Source of the DNA: CAZIPZ01 sp964541075
Lineage (GTDB): Bacteria > Acidobacteriota > Terriglobia > 20CM-2-55-15
DNA length: 25,300 bases
Direction of reading: 5' to 3'
Assembly (NCBI GenBank): GCA_964541075.1
Contig: CAZIPZ010000032.1
Coordinates: forward strand, 1-25,300
Shown here: positions 7,918 through 15,935 of the stretch, piece after piece
Layout of the letters: each line of letters begins with the position of its first letter
Position numbering within the stretch: the stretch's first letter is position 1
Translations under genes and position numbers: made by a program
The notes under the pieces: generated by a model
What the model saw: only the letters and a program-made list of their open reading frames with translations
Database searches by the model: none
Told to the model about the DNA's origin: nothing

Positions 7918-7981
7918 AAAAACCGGCTGTTGCTTTTTTGCCGCACACGACTTATTAGATTAACGAAAGCATTTCGAACAT

Positions 7982-10417
7982 ATGGCTGCAAAAAAATCAC
8001 TCGTTATCGTTGAGTCCCCCGCGAAAGCCAACACCATTAATAAGTATTTGGGCAAGGAATTCGTCGTGAAAGCTTCGCTTGGACACGTCAAGGATTTGCC
8101 AAAGAGCAAGCTTGGAGTGGATGTTCGGAATGATTTTGAACCCGTCTATGAGCTGATTCCAGGAAAGGAAAAGGTTGTTAGGGAGCTTCGAACAGCGGCC
8201 AAGTCGGTTGAGCGTATTTTTCTAGCAGCAGACCCTGATCGTGAAGGCGAGGCGATATGCCAACACCTCAAGGAAATTCTCGACAGCGAGAGCGTTGAGA
8301 TGTATCGCGTTCTGTTCAACGAAATTACTCCGAAAGCTATTCGTTCAGCGATGGAGAATCCTGGACGAATCAATCAGCACGTCGTTGACGCGCAGCAGGC
8401 GAGACGCATTCTCGATCGCCTCGTGGGATATCAGATCAGCCCGTTGTTGTGGGACAAAGTCCGGCGGGGGATTTCTGCAGGCCGCGTACAGACAGTGGCG
8501 TTGCGAATGATTGTCGAGCGTGAACGAGAAGTGCTGGCTTTCAAACCCGAAGAGTATTGGTCCATTACCGCCAAACTTGAAGGCCACGTCCTTCCACAAT
8601 TCGATGCACGTCTTGCGAAGGTGAAAGGCAAAACCGCGGAAGTCAAGAACGAGGGTGAAGCCAATCACATCCTCGATGCCGTCAAGAAAGGCTCCTTCGT
8701 CGTCGAGTCAGTAGTGACGAAGGAGAAGAAACGCAATCCGGTTCCTCCCTTTACCACCAGCAAGCTTCAGCAGGATGCCGCACGGCGCCTCCGTTTTACC
8801 GTCAAGAAGACAATGATGCTGGCGCAGCGCCTGTATGAAGGCATCGAACTTGGCGAGGAAGGCCGTATTGGTTTGATCACTTACATGCGCACAGACTCGA
8901 CTCGTATCTCAGACGATGCGATGCAGATGGTGCGTTCCTACGTTTCGGATATTTACGGATCGAAGTATCTGCCGGAGAAACCAGTCTTTTACAAAAGCAA
9001 GAAGGACGCTCAAGACGCGCACGAGGCCATCCGGCCGACATTTGTGGGGCGAACGCCTGAGGATCTGAAGCCCTTTCTCTCCGATGACGAGTTCAAATTA
9101 TATCGGCTCATCTGGACGCGTTTCATCGGCTCGCAAATGAATCCGGCGGTCTATGACCAGACGACTGTCGAGATTTCCGTGAAAGACTACTTATTTAGGG
9201 CCAGCGGGAGAGTGCTCCGTTTTGATGGCTTCCTGAAAATCTATGAAGAGTCCATTGACGAAGACTCCAAGACTGTTGAAGACGACGAAACCGACGTCAG
9301 CCTTCCGCCGCTGACGCAGGGCGAAGCGCTGAAGCTGATCGAAATAACGCCGAAGCAGCATTTCACCGAGCCGCCGCCCAGATACACGGAAGCTTCCTTG
9401 GTGAAGGTCTTGGAAGAGAAGGGCATTGGAAGGCCATCGACCTACGCCACAATTCTCACGACTATCCAGGAGAGAGACTACGTCGCGAAGGATCAAGGAA
9501 AGTTCAAGCCGACGGAATTGGGCACTGTCGTGACCGACATGCTTGTGAAACATTTCGAAGACATCTTCGACGTTCAGTACACCGCTCGTATGGAAGAAGA
9601 ACTGGATGAAGTCGAAGACGGCAAGATGACTTGGATCGAGGCCTTGGGCGAGTTTTACAAGAAATTCGAAAAGGATTTGAAGAAGGCCACCAAGAACATG
9701 GAGAACCTCAAGCGCCAGGAAATTCCAACTGACGAGGTTTGCGAGAAGTGCGGCAGCCCAATGGTGAAAAAATGGGGCCAGTTTGGAAGCTTCCTCGCAT
9801 GTTCTGCGTATCCAGAGTGCAAAAACACAAAGGAACTGCCGAGCGAGGAACCGCCCAAGGAGGCGAGCGCTGCTGAATCGGAGCCGGAACCTTGCGAGAA
9901 TTGCGGCAAGCCGATGATACTCAAGCGGGGAAGATTCGGGCAGTTTTATGCATGCACCGGTTATCCCGAGTGCAAAACCACACGGAAGATTACTGCGGGT
10001 TCGGTTCCGAAGAAGCCGGATATTCATTTGGACGAGACGTGTCCACAGTGCGGACAGGCGAAACTTGTGATGAGAGAAGGCNNNNNNNNNNGCCGCTTTG
10101 GACCATTCACGTCCTGCGGAAATTATCCGAAATGTAAGTACATCAAACCTAAGACCGTCGGAGTGCCCTGTCCAAAACCGGGTTGCGGAGGAGAACTCAT
10201 CGAACGCCGGTCCAAACGCGGCAAGGTGTTCTACGGTTGCATCAAATATCCCGACTGTGATTTCGTTGCCTGGAATAAGCCGGTTCCCAATTCGTGTCCG
10301 GATTGTGGGGCGCCCTATCTGCTGGAGAAAACCACAAAGAGAGAAGGGCTAGTGCGCTACTGCAACGAGGAAGCCTGCAAGTACAAAGTATCCGTCGAGA
10401 CAGAGCAAGTTTCGTGA
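7982..10417 (+). CDS. topA: DNA topoisomerase I
   Basis: Type IA topoisomerase that relaxes negative supercoils. The Toprim domain has Glu11 (VIVESPAKA) and the Mg-binding DPDRE with Asp84, Asp86 and Glu88. The active-site tyrosine is Tyr301 in GLITYMRTDSTRIS. The C-terminus carries five tetracysteine zinc ribbons starting CEKCGSP, CENCGKP, CPQCGQA, CPKPGCGG and CPDCGAP. Ten N interrupt the third ribbon. As written the protein has 811 positions including four unknown residues. Closing the gap with a 2-base overlap gives an intact ribbon and 807 residues. The ATG is fixed by MAAKKSLVIVESPAK; no clear ribosome binding site is present, and a 5-bp hairpin (7964-7976) lies where one would be. It follows dprA, a widespread pairing. 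Confidence 0.96.
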   Translation: MAAKKSLVIVESPAKANTINKYLGKEFVVKASLGHVKDLPKSKLGVDVRNDFEPVYELIPGKEKVVRELRTAAKSVERIFLAADPDREGEAICQHLKEILDSESVEMYRVLFNEITPKAIRSAMENPGRINQHVVDAQQARRILDRLVGYQISPLLWDKVRRGISAGRVQTVALRMIVEREREVLAFKPEEYWSITAKLEGHVLPQFDARLAKVKGKTAEVKNEGEANHILDAVKKGSFVVESVVTKEKKRNPVPPFTTSKLQQDAARRLRFTVKKTMMLAQRLYEGIELGEEGRIGLITYMRTDSTRISDDAMQMVRSYVSDIYGSKYLPEKPVFYKSKKDAQDAHEAIRPTFVGRTPEDLKPFLSDDEFKLYRLIWTRFIGSQMNPAVYDQTTVEISVKDYLFRASGRVLRFDGFLKIYEESIDEDSKTVEDDETDVSLPPLTQGEALKLIEITPKQHFTEPPPRYTEASLVKVLEEKGIGRPSTYATILTTIQERDYVAKDQGKFKPTELGTVVTDMLVKHFEDIFDVQYTARMEEELDEVEDGKMTWIEALGEFYKKFEKDLKKATKNMENLKRQEIPTDEVCEKCGSPMVKKWGQFGSFLACSAYPECKNTKELPSEEPPKEASAAESEPEPCENCGKPMILKRGRFGQFYACTGYPECKTTRKITAGSVPKKPDIHLDETCPQCGQAKLVMREGXXXXRFGPFTSCGNYPKCKYIKPKTVGVPCPKPGCGGELIERRSKRGKVFYGCIKYPDCDFVAWNKPVPNSCPDCGAPYLLEKTTKREGLVRYCNEEACKYKVSVETEQVS
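10082..10091. other. Run of 10 N (assembly gap) inside topA
   Basis: Ten ambiguous bases interrupt the third zinc ribbon of topA between GAAGGC and GCCGCTTT. The flanks read REG and RFGPF in the same frame. Removing the N and one copy of the shared GC gives REGRFGPF, the pattern of the sister ribbons, so the gap probably contains no missing sequence. Confidence 0.95.
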
Positions 10418-10445
10418 CAAGGAGGGACGAGGAATAGAGAAGACA

Positions 10446-10475
10446 GACCCCATTCTATAGTTTAGAAATGGGGTC
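10446..10475. repeat. Imperfect palindrome after topA, REP-like or terminator
   Basis: GACCCCATTCTA and TAGAAATGGGGTC form a 12-bp stem with one bulged A and a 5-base loop. It lies 28 bases after the topA stop and is followed by a pyrimidine-rich stretch. It may act as a topA terminator. The GACAGACCCC/GGGGTC wording resembles dispersed REP-type repeats seen in several bacterial groups; that link is my inference. Confidence 0.55.
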
Positions 10476-10488
10476 CATCCTCTTTATT

Positions 10489-10537
10489 TCTCCCCCTTTT
10501 ATTCCAGCTGTCCCCTTTTTGTCCTCTGTCCCTTTTT
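10489..10537. repeat. Three degenerate pyrimidine-tract direct repeats
   Basis: TCTCCCCCTTTTA, CTGTCCCCTTTTT (10508-10520) and CTGTCCCTTTTT (10526-10537) are near-copies placed about 19 bases apart. On the minus strand each reads like AAAAGGGGACAG. Together with the palindrome just upstream they fill the topA-folC gap and leave no obvious ribosome binding site for folC. Confidence 0.5.
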
Positions 10538-10546
10538 CTGCGAGCC

Positions 10547-11749
10547 ATGACCCCAGAGGACCTGACATACCTTTACTCCCTAACGAACGAACATCGGTCG
10601 ATGCGCTACGACTTGAATGGAATGCGTTCACTGGCGCGAGCGCTCGGGAATCCGCATGAGAAGTTCAAATCAGTGCTGATCGCCGGGACTAACGGCAAGG
10701 GATCGGTCGCCGCGTTCTTGTCGGCGATGCTGCCCGACGCTGGACTATATACTTCACCTCATCTGCAGCGACTAAATGAGCGCATTCGTATTGGTGAGCG
10801 CGAGATCCAGGATCAGGACTTAAAGGAACTTTTCGAAATTGTCCGCAAAGTCGGCGCCGCGACGTATTTCGAAATGATGACCGCAATAGCGTTTTTATAT
10901 TTTCAGCACCGAGTGAAGTTTGCGGTGATCGAAGTCGGCTTGGGCGGGCGGTTGGATGCCACAAACATCGTGAATCAGGTCGCTTCTGTAATCACCACCA
11001 TCGGATTGGACCACCAACAATACTTAGGAAACACCAAAGACGAGATAGCGAACGAAAAGGCAGGTATCGTGAAAGGCGCCGAACCGGTTGTTATCGGGCC
11101 GAATGCCGACTTTTCAGCAATACGGGACAAGGCCGGCCCGAGACTGTTGACGACAGCTACGGTCCAAAGAAATGTGCGTCATCTTGGAAAGGGGCGTTTC
11201 GAGGTGGATTTAAGAACCCCGATTCGAAACTACTCTGGACTCAGGCCCAGACTGCCGGGCCGGCATCAAATCGACAACATGGTGATTGCCATTAGGACGG
11301 CTGAATGTCTCGATATTCCTGGAGCGGACATAGAAAGAGGAGTGCACGCGGCGGTGTGGCCCGGCCGGTTGGAATCGTTTCCGGGAACGCCTTCTTTCCT
11401 CCTCGACGGTGCACACAATATCGCAGCGGCCCAGGCGCTTTCGGAGTTTCTCAGCGAATTCTATCCGCTGGGTGTCTGGATGATCTTTGGCGTCATGGCG
11501 GATAAAGACTTTGAGGAAATGATTTCCATACTAAGACCTCACGTTTCTCGGATGGTTTTTACGAAGGCAAAGATTGGCCGAGCCAAAGACCCGGCCGACC
11601 TTCGCCAGCTTATGCCAGGTTCGCATATTGAGCCCACAATTGAAGAGGCAATCGAGTATGCTCGTGTGCATGCACCAAAAGGCGCCACAGTACTGATATG
11701 CGGTTCTCTCTATCTGGTAGGTGAGGCTCGCACAGTGCTGGCATCCTGA
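10547..11749 (+). CDS. folC: Dihydrofolate synthase / folylpolyglutamate synthase
   Basis: Mur-ligase-family enzyme that adds glutamate to dihydropteroate and further glutamates to folates, in the cytosol. The 400 residues are slightly short for the family (about 420-440). The ATP-binding loop AGTNGKGS is at residues 46-53. TSPHLQRLNERI (69-80) is the folate-region motif. EVGLGGRLDATN (129-140), HQQYLGNT (156-163) and Lys171 in NEKAGI (a carbamylated lysine in relatives) follow, then WPGRLE (271-276) and LDGAHN (286-291). The N-terminus MTPEDLTYLYSL is typical, so ATG 10547 is a sound start although no Shine-Dalgarno lies in the pyrimidine-rich leader. plsC follows 8 bases after the stop. Confidence 0.94.
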   Translation: MTPEDLTYLYSLTNEHRSMRYDLNGMRSLARALGNPHEKFKSVLIAGTNGKGSVAAFLSAMLPDAGLYTSPHLQRLNERIRIGEREIQDQDLKELFEIVRKVGAATYFEMMTAIAFLYFQHRVKFAVIEVGLGGRLDATNIVNQVASVITTIGLDHQQYLGNTKDEIANEKAGIVKGAEPVVIGPNADFSAIRDKAGPRLLTTATVQRNVRHLGKGRFEVDLRTPIRNYSGLRPRLPGRHQIDNMVIAIRTAECLDIPGADIERGVHAAVWPGRLESFPGTPSFLLDGAHNIAAAQALSEFLSEFYPLGVWMIFGVMADKDFEEMISILRPHVSRMVFTKAKIGRAKDPADLRQLMPGSHIEPTIEEAIEYARVHAPKGATVLICGSLYLVGEARTVLAS

Positions 11750-11757
11750 GAATTTAC

Positions 11758-12525
11758 ATGGGGAGTCGCCTGGATAAATTGGGTTATGTCCGCTCTCTTT
11801 TCATTACGGCTCCTCTGATATTTTTCTATACGGGAGTTATGGGCTCGATCTCTCTGCTCAGCTCTATCCTGGATTCTCGCGGGCTCCTGCAGCATCGTTG
11901 CGCACGAGTCTGGGCTCGAATGATCCTATGGACGTCGCGAGTTCGTCTTCGCGTGTTTGGGTTGGAGAACCTCGAGCCGAACAGGCCATATGTTCTATGC
12001 GTGAACCATCAGAGTCATATGGACATTCCGATTGTCCTGTCGGCGCTGCCGGTTCAATTTCGATTTGCAGCAAAGAAGCAGCTTTTTCGGTATCCATTCC
12101 TCGGTTGGCATCTTCGTCGGTCCGGCCATGTTCCCATTGATCGAGAGAACCCGCGGGCGGCTCTTAGATCCATTCGAGAGGCGAGCGAAACCATCAGGGA
12201 TGGAACGCCGGTCGTCATTTTTCCAGAAGGGGGCACGAGTCGTGACGGAGACATCATGCCATTCAAGGGCGGAGGGTTTGTGTTGGCGGCTCAATCCGCC
12301 GTGGAGGTCGTTCCTGTCACAATACGCGGTTCGCGAGCCGTGTTGCGTCCGAAAACCTATTTTGTGCGCGGGGGAAGCGTTGATGTAACAATCGGACAGC
12401 CGGTTCCGTCAAAAGGAGTGTCGGCTGGGGAACTAGCCAAACGCGTAAGGGACGAAATCGAGACTACTTTCAACCATGAACAAACCCTGGATCGGAATAC
12501 CGACTCGTTATCACGAAAAGAGTGA
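11758..12525 (+). CDS. plsC: 1-acyl-sn-glycerol-3-phosphate acyltransferase
   Basis: Membrane-bound acyltransferase that converts lysophosphatidic to phosphatidic acid in phospholipid synthesis. It has 255 residues. A hydrophobic N-terminal segment (about residues 12-38) anchors it. The catalytic HX4D motif is NHQSHMD with His84 and Asp89. The lysophosphatidate-binding block FPEGGTSRDG begins at Phe155, and VPVTIRGS (185-192) is also conserved. The last 16 residues (from about 240) are encoded in a 50-base overlap with the next gene and look non-conserved, as if an earlier stop had been lost. It starts 8 bases after folC and is probably in the same operon. Confidence 0.9.
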   Translation: MGSRLDKLGYVRSLFITAPLIFFYTGVMGSISLLSSILDSRGLLQHRCARVWARMILWTSRVRLRVFGLENLEPNRPYVLCVNHQSHMDIPIVLSALPVQFRFAAKKQLFRYPFLGWHLRRSGHVPIDRENPRAALRSIREASETIRDGTPVVIFPEGGTSRDGDIMPFKGGGFVLAAQSAVEVVPVTIRGSRAVLRPKTYFVRGGSVDVTIGQPVPSKGVSAGELAKRVRDEIETTFNHEQTLDRNTDSLSRKE

Positions 12526-13195
12526 GTACGTTGGGCAGATACGCCACTATCTCGATGCGGTCCAATGGGCCGGCGGCCTTCCGTTGATGATTCCGACAAC
12601 AGCTGACAAGTCTTCTGTTTTGGAGTACATCAAGCGTGTGCAAGGCATTTTGCTTCCAGGGAGCCCAACCGATGTGGATCCGGCAAGATATTCCTCTTCT
12701 CGACATGAGAAGTTGGGGCGCCTTTCACCCGAGCGGGAGGCGCTCGATTTTACAATCCTGGATTACGTCGAGAGCAACGATCTTCCGTTGCTCGGCATTT
12801 GTTATGGAATTCAAAGCCTCAACGTGCATCGCGGCGGCACGCTTATTCAGGACATTCCTTCTTTGGTTTCGAACAATGTTTCGCATGATGCAAGTGACGA
12901 AAAGCCGCCTGCTCGTCATCTGGTGCGTATTGAGGAAGGGAGTTTGATCTCGAAATTTGCGGAGCAACGGCAAATGGAAGTGAACAGCTATCATCATCAA
13001 GCAATCGATCGTCCAGGCGACAATCTTAGAGCTGTCGCCTTCGCCCCGGACGGAGTAATCGAAGCTGTTGAGGATGCGGGAGGCCGTTTTGTTATTGGCG
13101 TGCAATGGCATCCCGAACGAGAATGGAGGGAAAGCGCATTCTCCAAGGCGCTCTTCTCTTCACTTATCGCCGAAGCCCGCGTTCGATATAATTGA
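12476..13195 (+). CDS. Class I glutamine amidotransferase-like hydrolase (gamma-glutamyl-GABA hydrolase family)
   Basis: A 239-residue protein of the peptidase C26 group, which includes PuuD. The nucleophile elbow LLGICYGIQ gives Cys109, and WHPERE gives His212 and Glu214, so the triad is complete. The opening PWIGIPTRY, LLPGSPTDVDP and SYHHQAID (171-178) are family marks. Members cleave gamma-glutamyl bonds such as gamma-glutamyl-GABA or folate polyglutamate; the real substrate here cannot be read. Its nearness to folC invites a folate link, but no sequence evidence supports this. The start ATG lies 50 bases inside plsC, and MNKPWIGIPT is a typical N-terminus, so I trust it. Confidence 0.85.
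   Translation: MNKPWIGIPTRYHEKSEYVGQIRHYLDAVQWAGGLPLMIPTTADKSSVLEYIKRVQGILLPGSPTDVDPARYSSSRHEKLGRLSPEREALDFTILDYVESNDLPLLGICYGIQSLNVHRGGTLIQDIPSLVSNNVSHDASDEKPPARHLVRIEEGSLISKFAEQRQMEVNSYHHQAIDRPGDNLRAVAFAPDGVIEAVEDAGGRFVIGVQWHPEREWRESAFSKALFSSLIAEARVRYN
13187..13192 (+). promoter_or_regulatory. Candidate -10 box TATAAT before the LolA-like gene
   Basis: A perfect TATAAT overlapping the last codons of the amidotransferase gene, 16 bases before the ATG at 13209. The predicted 5' leader would be about 10 bases and has no Shine-Dalgarno. No clear -35 box is seen. Confidence 0.35.
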
Positions 13196-13208
13196 TTGTT
13201 CTTGCGTT

Positions 13209-13952
13209 ATGTTGAAAACGTCTCTTAGTAGATGCATTGTTTTTTGCGCCATCGCGGCGTGGGCGGCGCCTTGGGCAATAGCCCAGAACCGGCCGCGAGT
13301 AATGCTTGACGAAATGATTAAAGCATTGGGCGGCGAAGCCTTTCTCAATGTGAAAGAGATTCAAACAACAGGACGATTCTTTTCTTTTGCGAAGGGCGAT
13401 CTTGCAGGCTCGGATTCTTTCGTTGACTACATCAAGTTTCCGGATATGGAACGCACTGAATTCGGAAAGGACAAAAGAAAGTCCGTACAGATCAACAAGG
13501 GTTCTGAAGGTTGGAAGATTGAGGATAAGGAGGTCGAACCTCAGCCTGCGCGCCAAGCGGAGGATTTCCTGGCGTCATTCAAGACCAGCTTCGACTATGT
13601 TCTGCGGTACGTAGTGAATCAACCCAAGACAACCATTCAAAGTCTTGGCGTCGAAATAATCGACTTCAAGAGGGTCGATGTCATAGAAATGCGGGACCCT
13701 GAAAAAAATCTGATCCGCTTTTTCATTGATCGCGCCACCAAGTTGCCCGTGAAAATGCAGGTGCGACGCAGCAATGAGTCCGAGATGCACGAGGATCAAT
13801 ACGGCAATTGGCATTCGTTCGGTGGAATTATGACGCCGCTTTTTGTCAGCCGGTACAAAGGAGGGGTGAAAACAATGGAGATCCGTGCTGAGACGGCGGC
13901 ATACAATTCCGGTTTTCCAGACAGCCTGTTCACCCCAACGGCCACGAAGTAG
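13209..13952 (+). CDS. Periplasmic LolA-like outer-membrane lipoprotein-sorting-type protein
   Basis: A 247-residue exported protein of unknown exact role. The signal peptide is MLKTSLSRCIVFCAIAAW through about AIA25. The mature part has the pattern of LolA/LppX-type beta-sheet shells: an early helix DEMIKALGGEAFLNVKEIQTTG, then strands ending in motifs such as NKGSEGWKIED, ATKLPVKMQVRR and YGNWHSFGGIMTPLFVSRY. Such folds bind lipids or lipoproteins. The frame is open upstream to 13068 inside the preceding gene, but the signal peptide fixes ATG 13209. It is preceded by a TATAAT box and followed by hslV after 11 bases. Fold assignment is by pattern only. Confidence 0.65.
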   Translation: MLKTSLSRCIVFCAIAAWAAPWAIAQNRPRVMLDEMIKALGGEAFLNVKEIQTTGRFFSFAKGDLAGSDSFVDYIKFPDMERTEFGKDKRKSVQINKGSEGWKIEDKEVEPQPARQAEDFLASFKTSFDYVLRYVVNQPKTTIQSLGVEIIDFKRVDVIEMRDPEKNLIRFFIDRATKLPVKMQVRRSNESEMHEDQYGNWHSFGGIMTPLFVSRYKGGVKTMEIRAETAAYNSGFPDSLFTPTATK

Positions 13953-13963
13953 TTCGGGAAACG

Positions 13964-14500
13964 ATGAACCCTCATATTCACTCCACTACGATCATCTGTG
14001 TCCGAAAGAAGGGAAAGGTAGCGATTGCTGGCGATGGGCAGGTGACCCTCGGCGACACTGTCATCAAGCACGGAGCAAAAAAAATAAGACGTTTGTATAA
14101 CGACAAGATTCTTGCAGGGTTTGCAGGGTCTTCCGCGGACAGTTTCGCTCTGTTCGCACGCTTTGAGGCCAAACTAGAACAGTTTCACGGGAACCTGAGT
14201 CGCGCCGCCGTGGAGTTGGCGAAGGATTGGAGAACGGATCGTTCTTTGAGACATCTCGAGGCCGTGATGATTGTGGCCGATGATAAGACCACGTTTTTAA
14301 TCTCCGGCAACGGAGATTTGATTGAGCCGGATGACGGTTTAGTCGGCGTCGGTTCAGGCGGATCGTACGCGCTGGCCGCTGCGCGCGCCTTGATCAAGTT
14401 CACGGACCTGCCTGCGCGCGAGATTGCTCAGGAGGCGATGCAGATCGCCGGCAGGATCTGCATTTACACGAATGAAACGATCACCATAGAGGAATTGTAA
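13964..14500 (+). CDS. hslV: ATP-dependent protease peptidase subunit HslV
   Basis: Proteasome-like threonine peptidase that forms a double hexamer with HslU in the cytosol. It has 178 residues, the normal length. After a 7-residue propeptide (MNPHIHS) the N-terminal nucleophile should be Thr8 in TTIICVRKKGKVAIAGDGQVT. Other marks are GAKKIRRLYNDKILAGFAGS and GVGSGGSYALAAARAL. The ATG lies 11 bases after the LolA-like gene. The partner hslU follows after 40 bases that contain a 7-bp hairpin. Confidence 0.96.
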   Translation: MNPHIHSTTIICVRKKGKVAIAGDGQVTLGDTVIKHGAKKIRRLYNDKILAGFAGSSADSFALFARFEAKLEQFHGNLSRAAVELAKDWRTDRSLRHLEAVMIVADDKTTFLISGNGDLIEPDDGLVGVGSGGSYALAAARALIKFTDLPAREIAQEAMQIAGRICIYTNETITIEEL

Positions 14501-14505
14501 TCGCG

Positions 14506-14524
14506 TCGCGGCGAGAAGCCGCGA
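14506..14524 (+). other. Hairpin between hslV and hslU
   Basis: TCGCGGC, loop GAGAA, GCCGCGA: a perfect 7-bp GC-rich stem 16 bases before the hslU ATG. It lacks a T-run, so it is more likely an RNA stability or processing element than a terminator. Confidence 0.45.
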
Positions 14525-14540
14525 AGATGGATGCTGTAGA

Positions 14541-15935
14541 ATGAGCAAAGATATGTATGTGCGAGAGACCGTTGACGATGCGCCGCATTTGGACGAACTG
14601 ACTCCTCGGGAGATCGTTCGCGAACTCGATAAGTACGTCATTGGTCAGGCCGGCGCCAAGAGGGCCGTGGCGATCGCACTCAGAAATCGCATCCGCCGCC
14701 AGAAGCTTGCTCCCGAAATGGCGGAAGAGGTGATGCCCAAGAACATCATCATGATAGGCCCCACAGGGGTCGGCAAGACAGAGATAGCACGCCGCCTTGC
14801 CAAGTTAGCGAATTCTCCCTTCCTGAAAGTCGAAGCATCGAAGTTTACCGAAGTTGGCTATGTGGGTCGTGATGTTGAATCGATGATTCGCGACCTCGTT
14901 GAAATCGCCATTGAGATGGTGCGCAACGAGAAACTTGAAGAAGTCGCGGATAAAGCCGACGCTAACGCTGAAGAACGGGTTCTTGATTTGCTGCTGCCGG
15001 CCAGCCCGCGCGATACGTCCGCAGACGAAGGAGCGCGCACTGCAGCAGAGCATTGGAATCGCACGCGTGAAAAACTTCGCACTCAGCTTCGGGAGGGAAA
15101 ACTTGATGATCGTACGGTCGAACTGGAGGTGAAGGAACGGAATTTCCCGGCGTTTGAAATCATCAGCAATCAAGGAATCGAGGAAATGGATATCAACATC
15201 AAAGACATCCTTCCGGGATTTCTTGGGCAGCGTACGAAGAAGCGCAAGATGAAGGTCGCCGAGGCCATCGACTATTTGGTGCAGGAAGAAGAGCAAAAGT
15301 TGGTGGATATGGACCAGGTCACGCGCCTCGCAGTGGAGCGTGTGGAGAACAACGGAATCATCTTTCTGGATGAAATCGACAAGATTGCGGGCAGAGAATC
15401 CGGCCACGGCCCCGATGTGAGCCGTGAAGGTGTGCAGCGAGACATCCTGCCGATCGTGGAAGGCACCACCGTCAACACGCGCTATGGGATGGTGAGGACG
15501 GATCATGTTCTGTTCATCGCCGCCGGCGCATTCCATGTAAGCAAACCGGCTGATCTCATCCCCGAACTCCAGGGCCGGTTTCCCATTCGTGTGGAATTGG
15601 ATTCATTGACGATCGAGGATTTTGTGCGAATTCTAACAGAGCCTCAGAATGCTTTGATCAAACAATACATCGCTCTGCTGGAAACCGAAGGCATCAAACT
15701 CAATTTCACGGAAGACGCGGTGCAAGAGGTTGCGAGGTTTGCAACCACTGTGAATGAAAGCACTGAAAACATCGGGGCGCGGCGCCTTCACACGATTATG
15801 GAAAAACTGTTGGACGACATCTCGTTTGAGGGTCCGGACTTGAAGAAGAAATCCATACGGATCGATGCGGCGTACGTACAGAAGATGCTGGCAGAAATTG
15901 TGAAGGACCAAGACCTCAGCCGATATATCCTGTGA
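14541..15935 (+). CDS. hslU: ATP-dependent protease ATPase subunit HslU
   Basis: AAA+ unfoldase that feeds substrates to HslV. It has 464 residues, close to the usual 440-470. The N-terminal block LTPREIVRELDKYVIGQAG (with Walker A GPTGVGKT at residues 73-80), the pore-region KFTEVGYVGRDVES, an inserted I-domain, Walker B FLDEIDKI, the sensor region AAGAFHVSKPADLIPELQGRFPIR and ESTENIGARRLHT are present. The C-terminal DLSRYIL tail is the segment that docks into HslV. It follows hslV, and its TGA overlaps the GTG start of the lipoprotein gene, so the three genes are probably co-transcribed. Confidence 0.96.
   Translation: MSKDMYVRETVDDAPHLDELTPREIVRELDKYVIGQAGAKRAVAIALRNRIRRQKLAPEMAEEVMPKNIIMIGPTGVGKTEIARRLAKLANSPFLKVEASKFTEVGYVGRDVESMIRDLVEIAIEMVRNEKLEEVADKADANAEERVLDLLLPASPRDTSADEGARTAAEHWNRTREKLRTQLREGKLDDRTVELEVKERNFPAFEIISNQGIEEMDINIKDILPGFLGQRTKKRKMKVAEAIDYLVQEEEQKLVDMDQVTRLAVERVENNGIIFLDEIDKIAGRESGHGPDVSREGVQRDILPIVEGTTVNTRYGMVRTDHVLFIAAGAFHVSKPADLIPELQGRFPIRVELDSLTIEDFVRILTEPQNALIKQYIALLETEGIKLNFTEDAVQEVARFATTVNESTENIGARRLHTIMEKLLDDISFEGPDLKKKSIRIDAAYVQKMLAEIVKDQDLSRYIL

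Noticed and set aside
7918..7944. A-run and T-run after dprA as a terminator
   Set aside because: AAAAAA and TTTTTT could pair, but the interior does not form a GC-rich stem, so it is not a credible intrinsic terminator.
9191..10027. 278-residue minus-strand frame in topA
   Set aside because: Shadow of the zinc-ribbon and cleavage domains of topA; the translation has no recognisable features.
14805..15536. 243-residue minus-strand frame in hslU
   Set aside because: Antisense shadow of hslU, whose motifs are complete.
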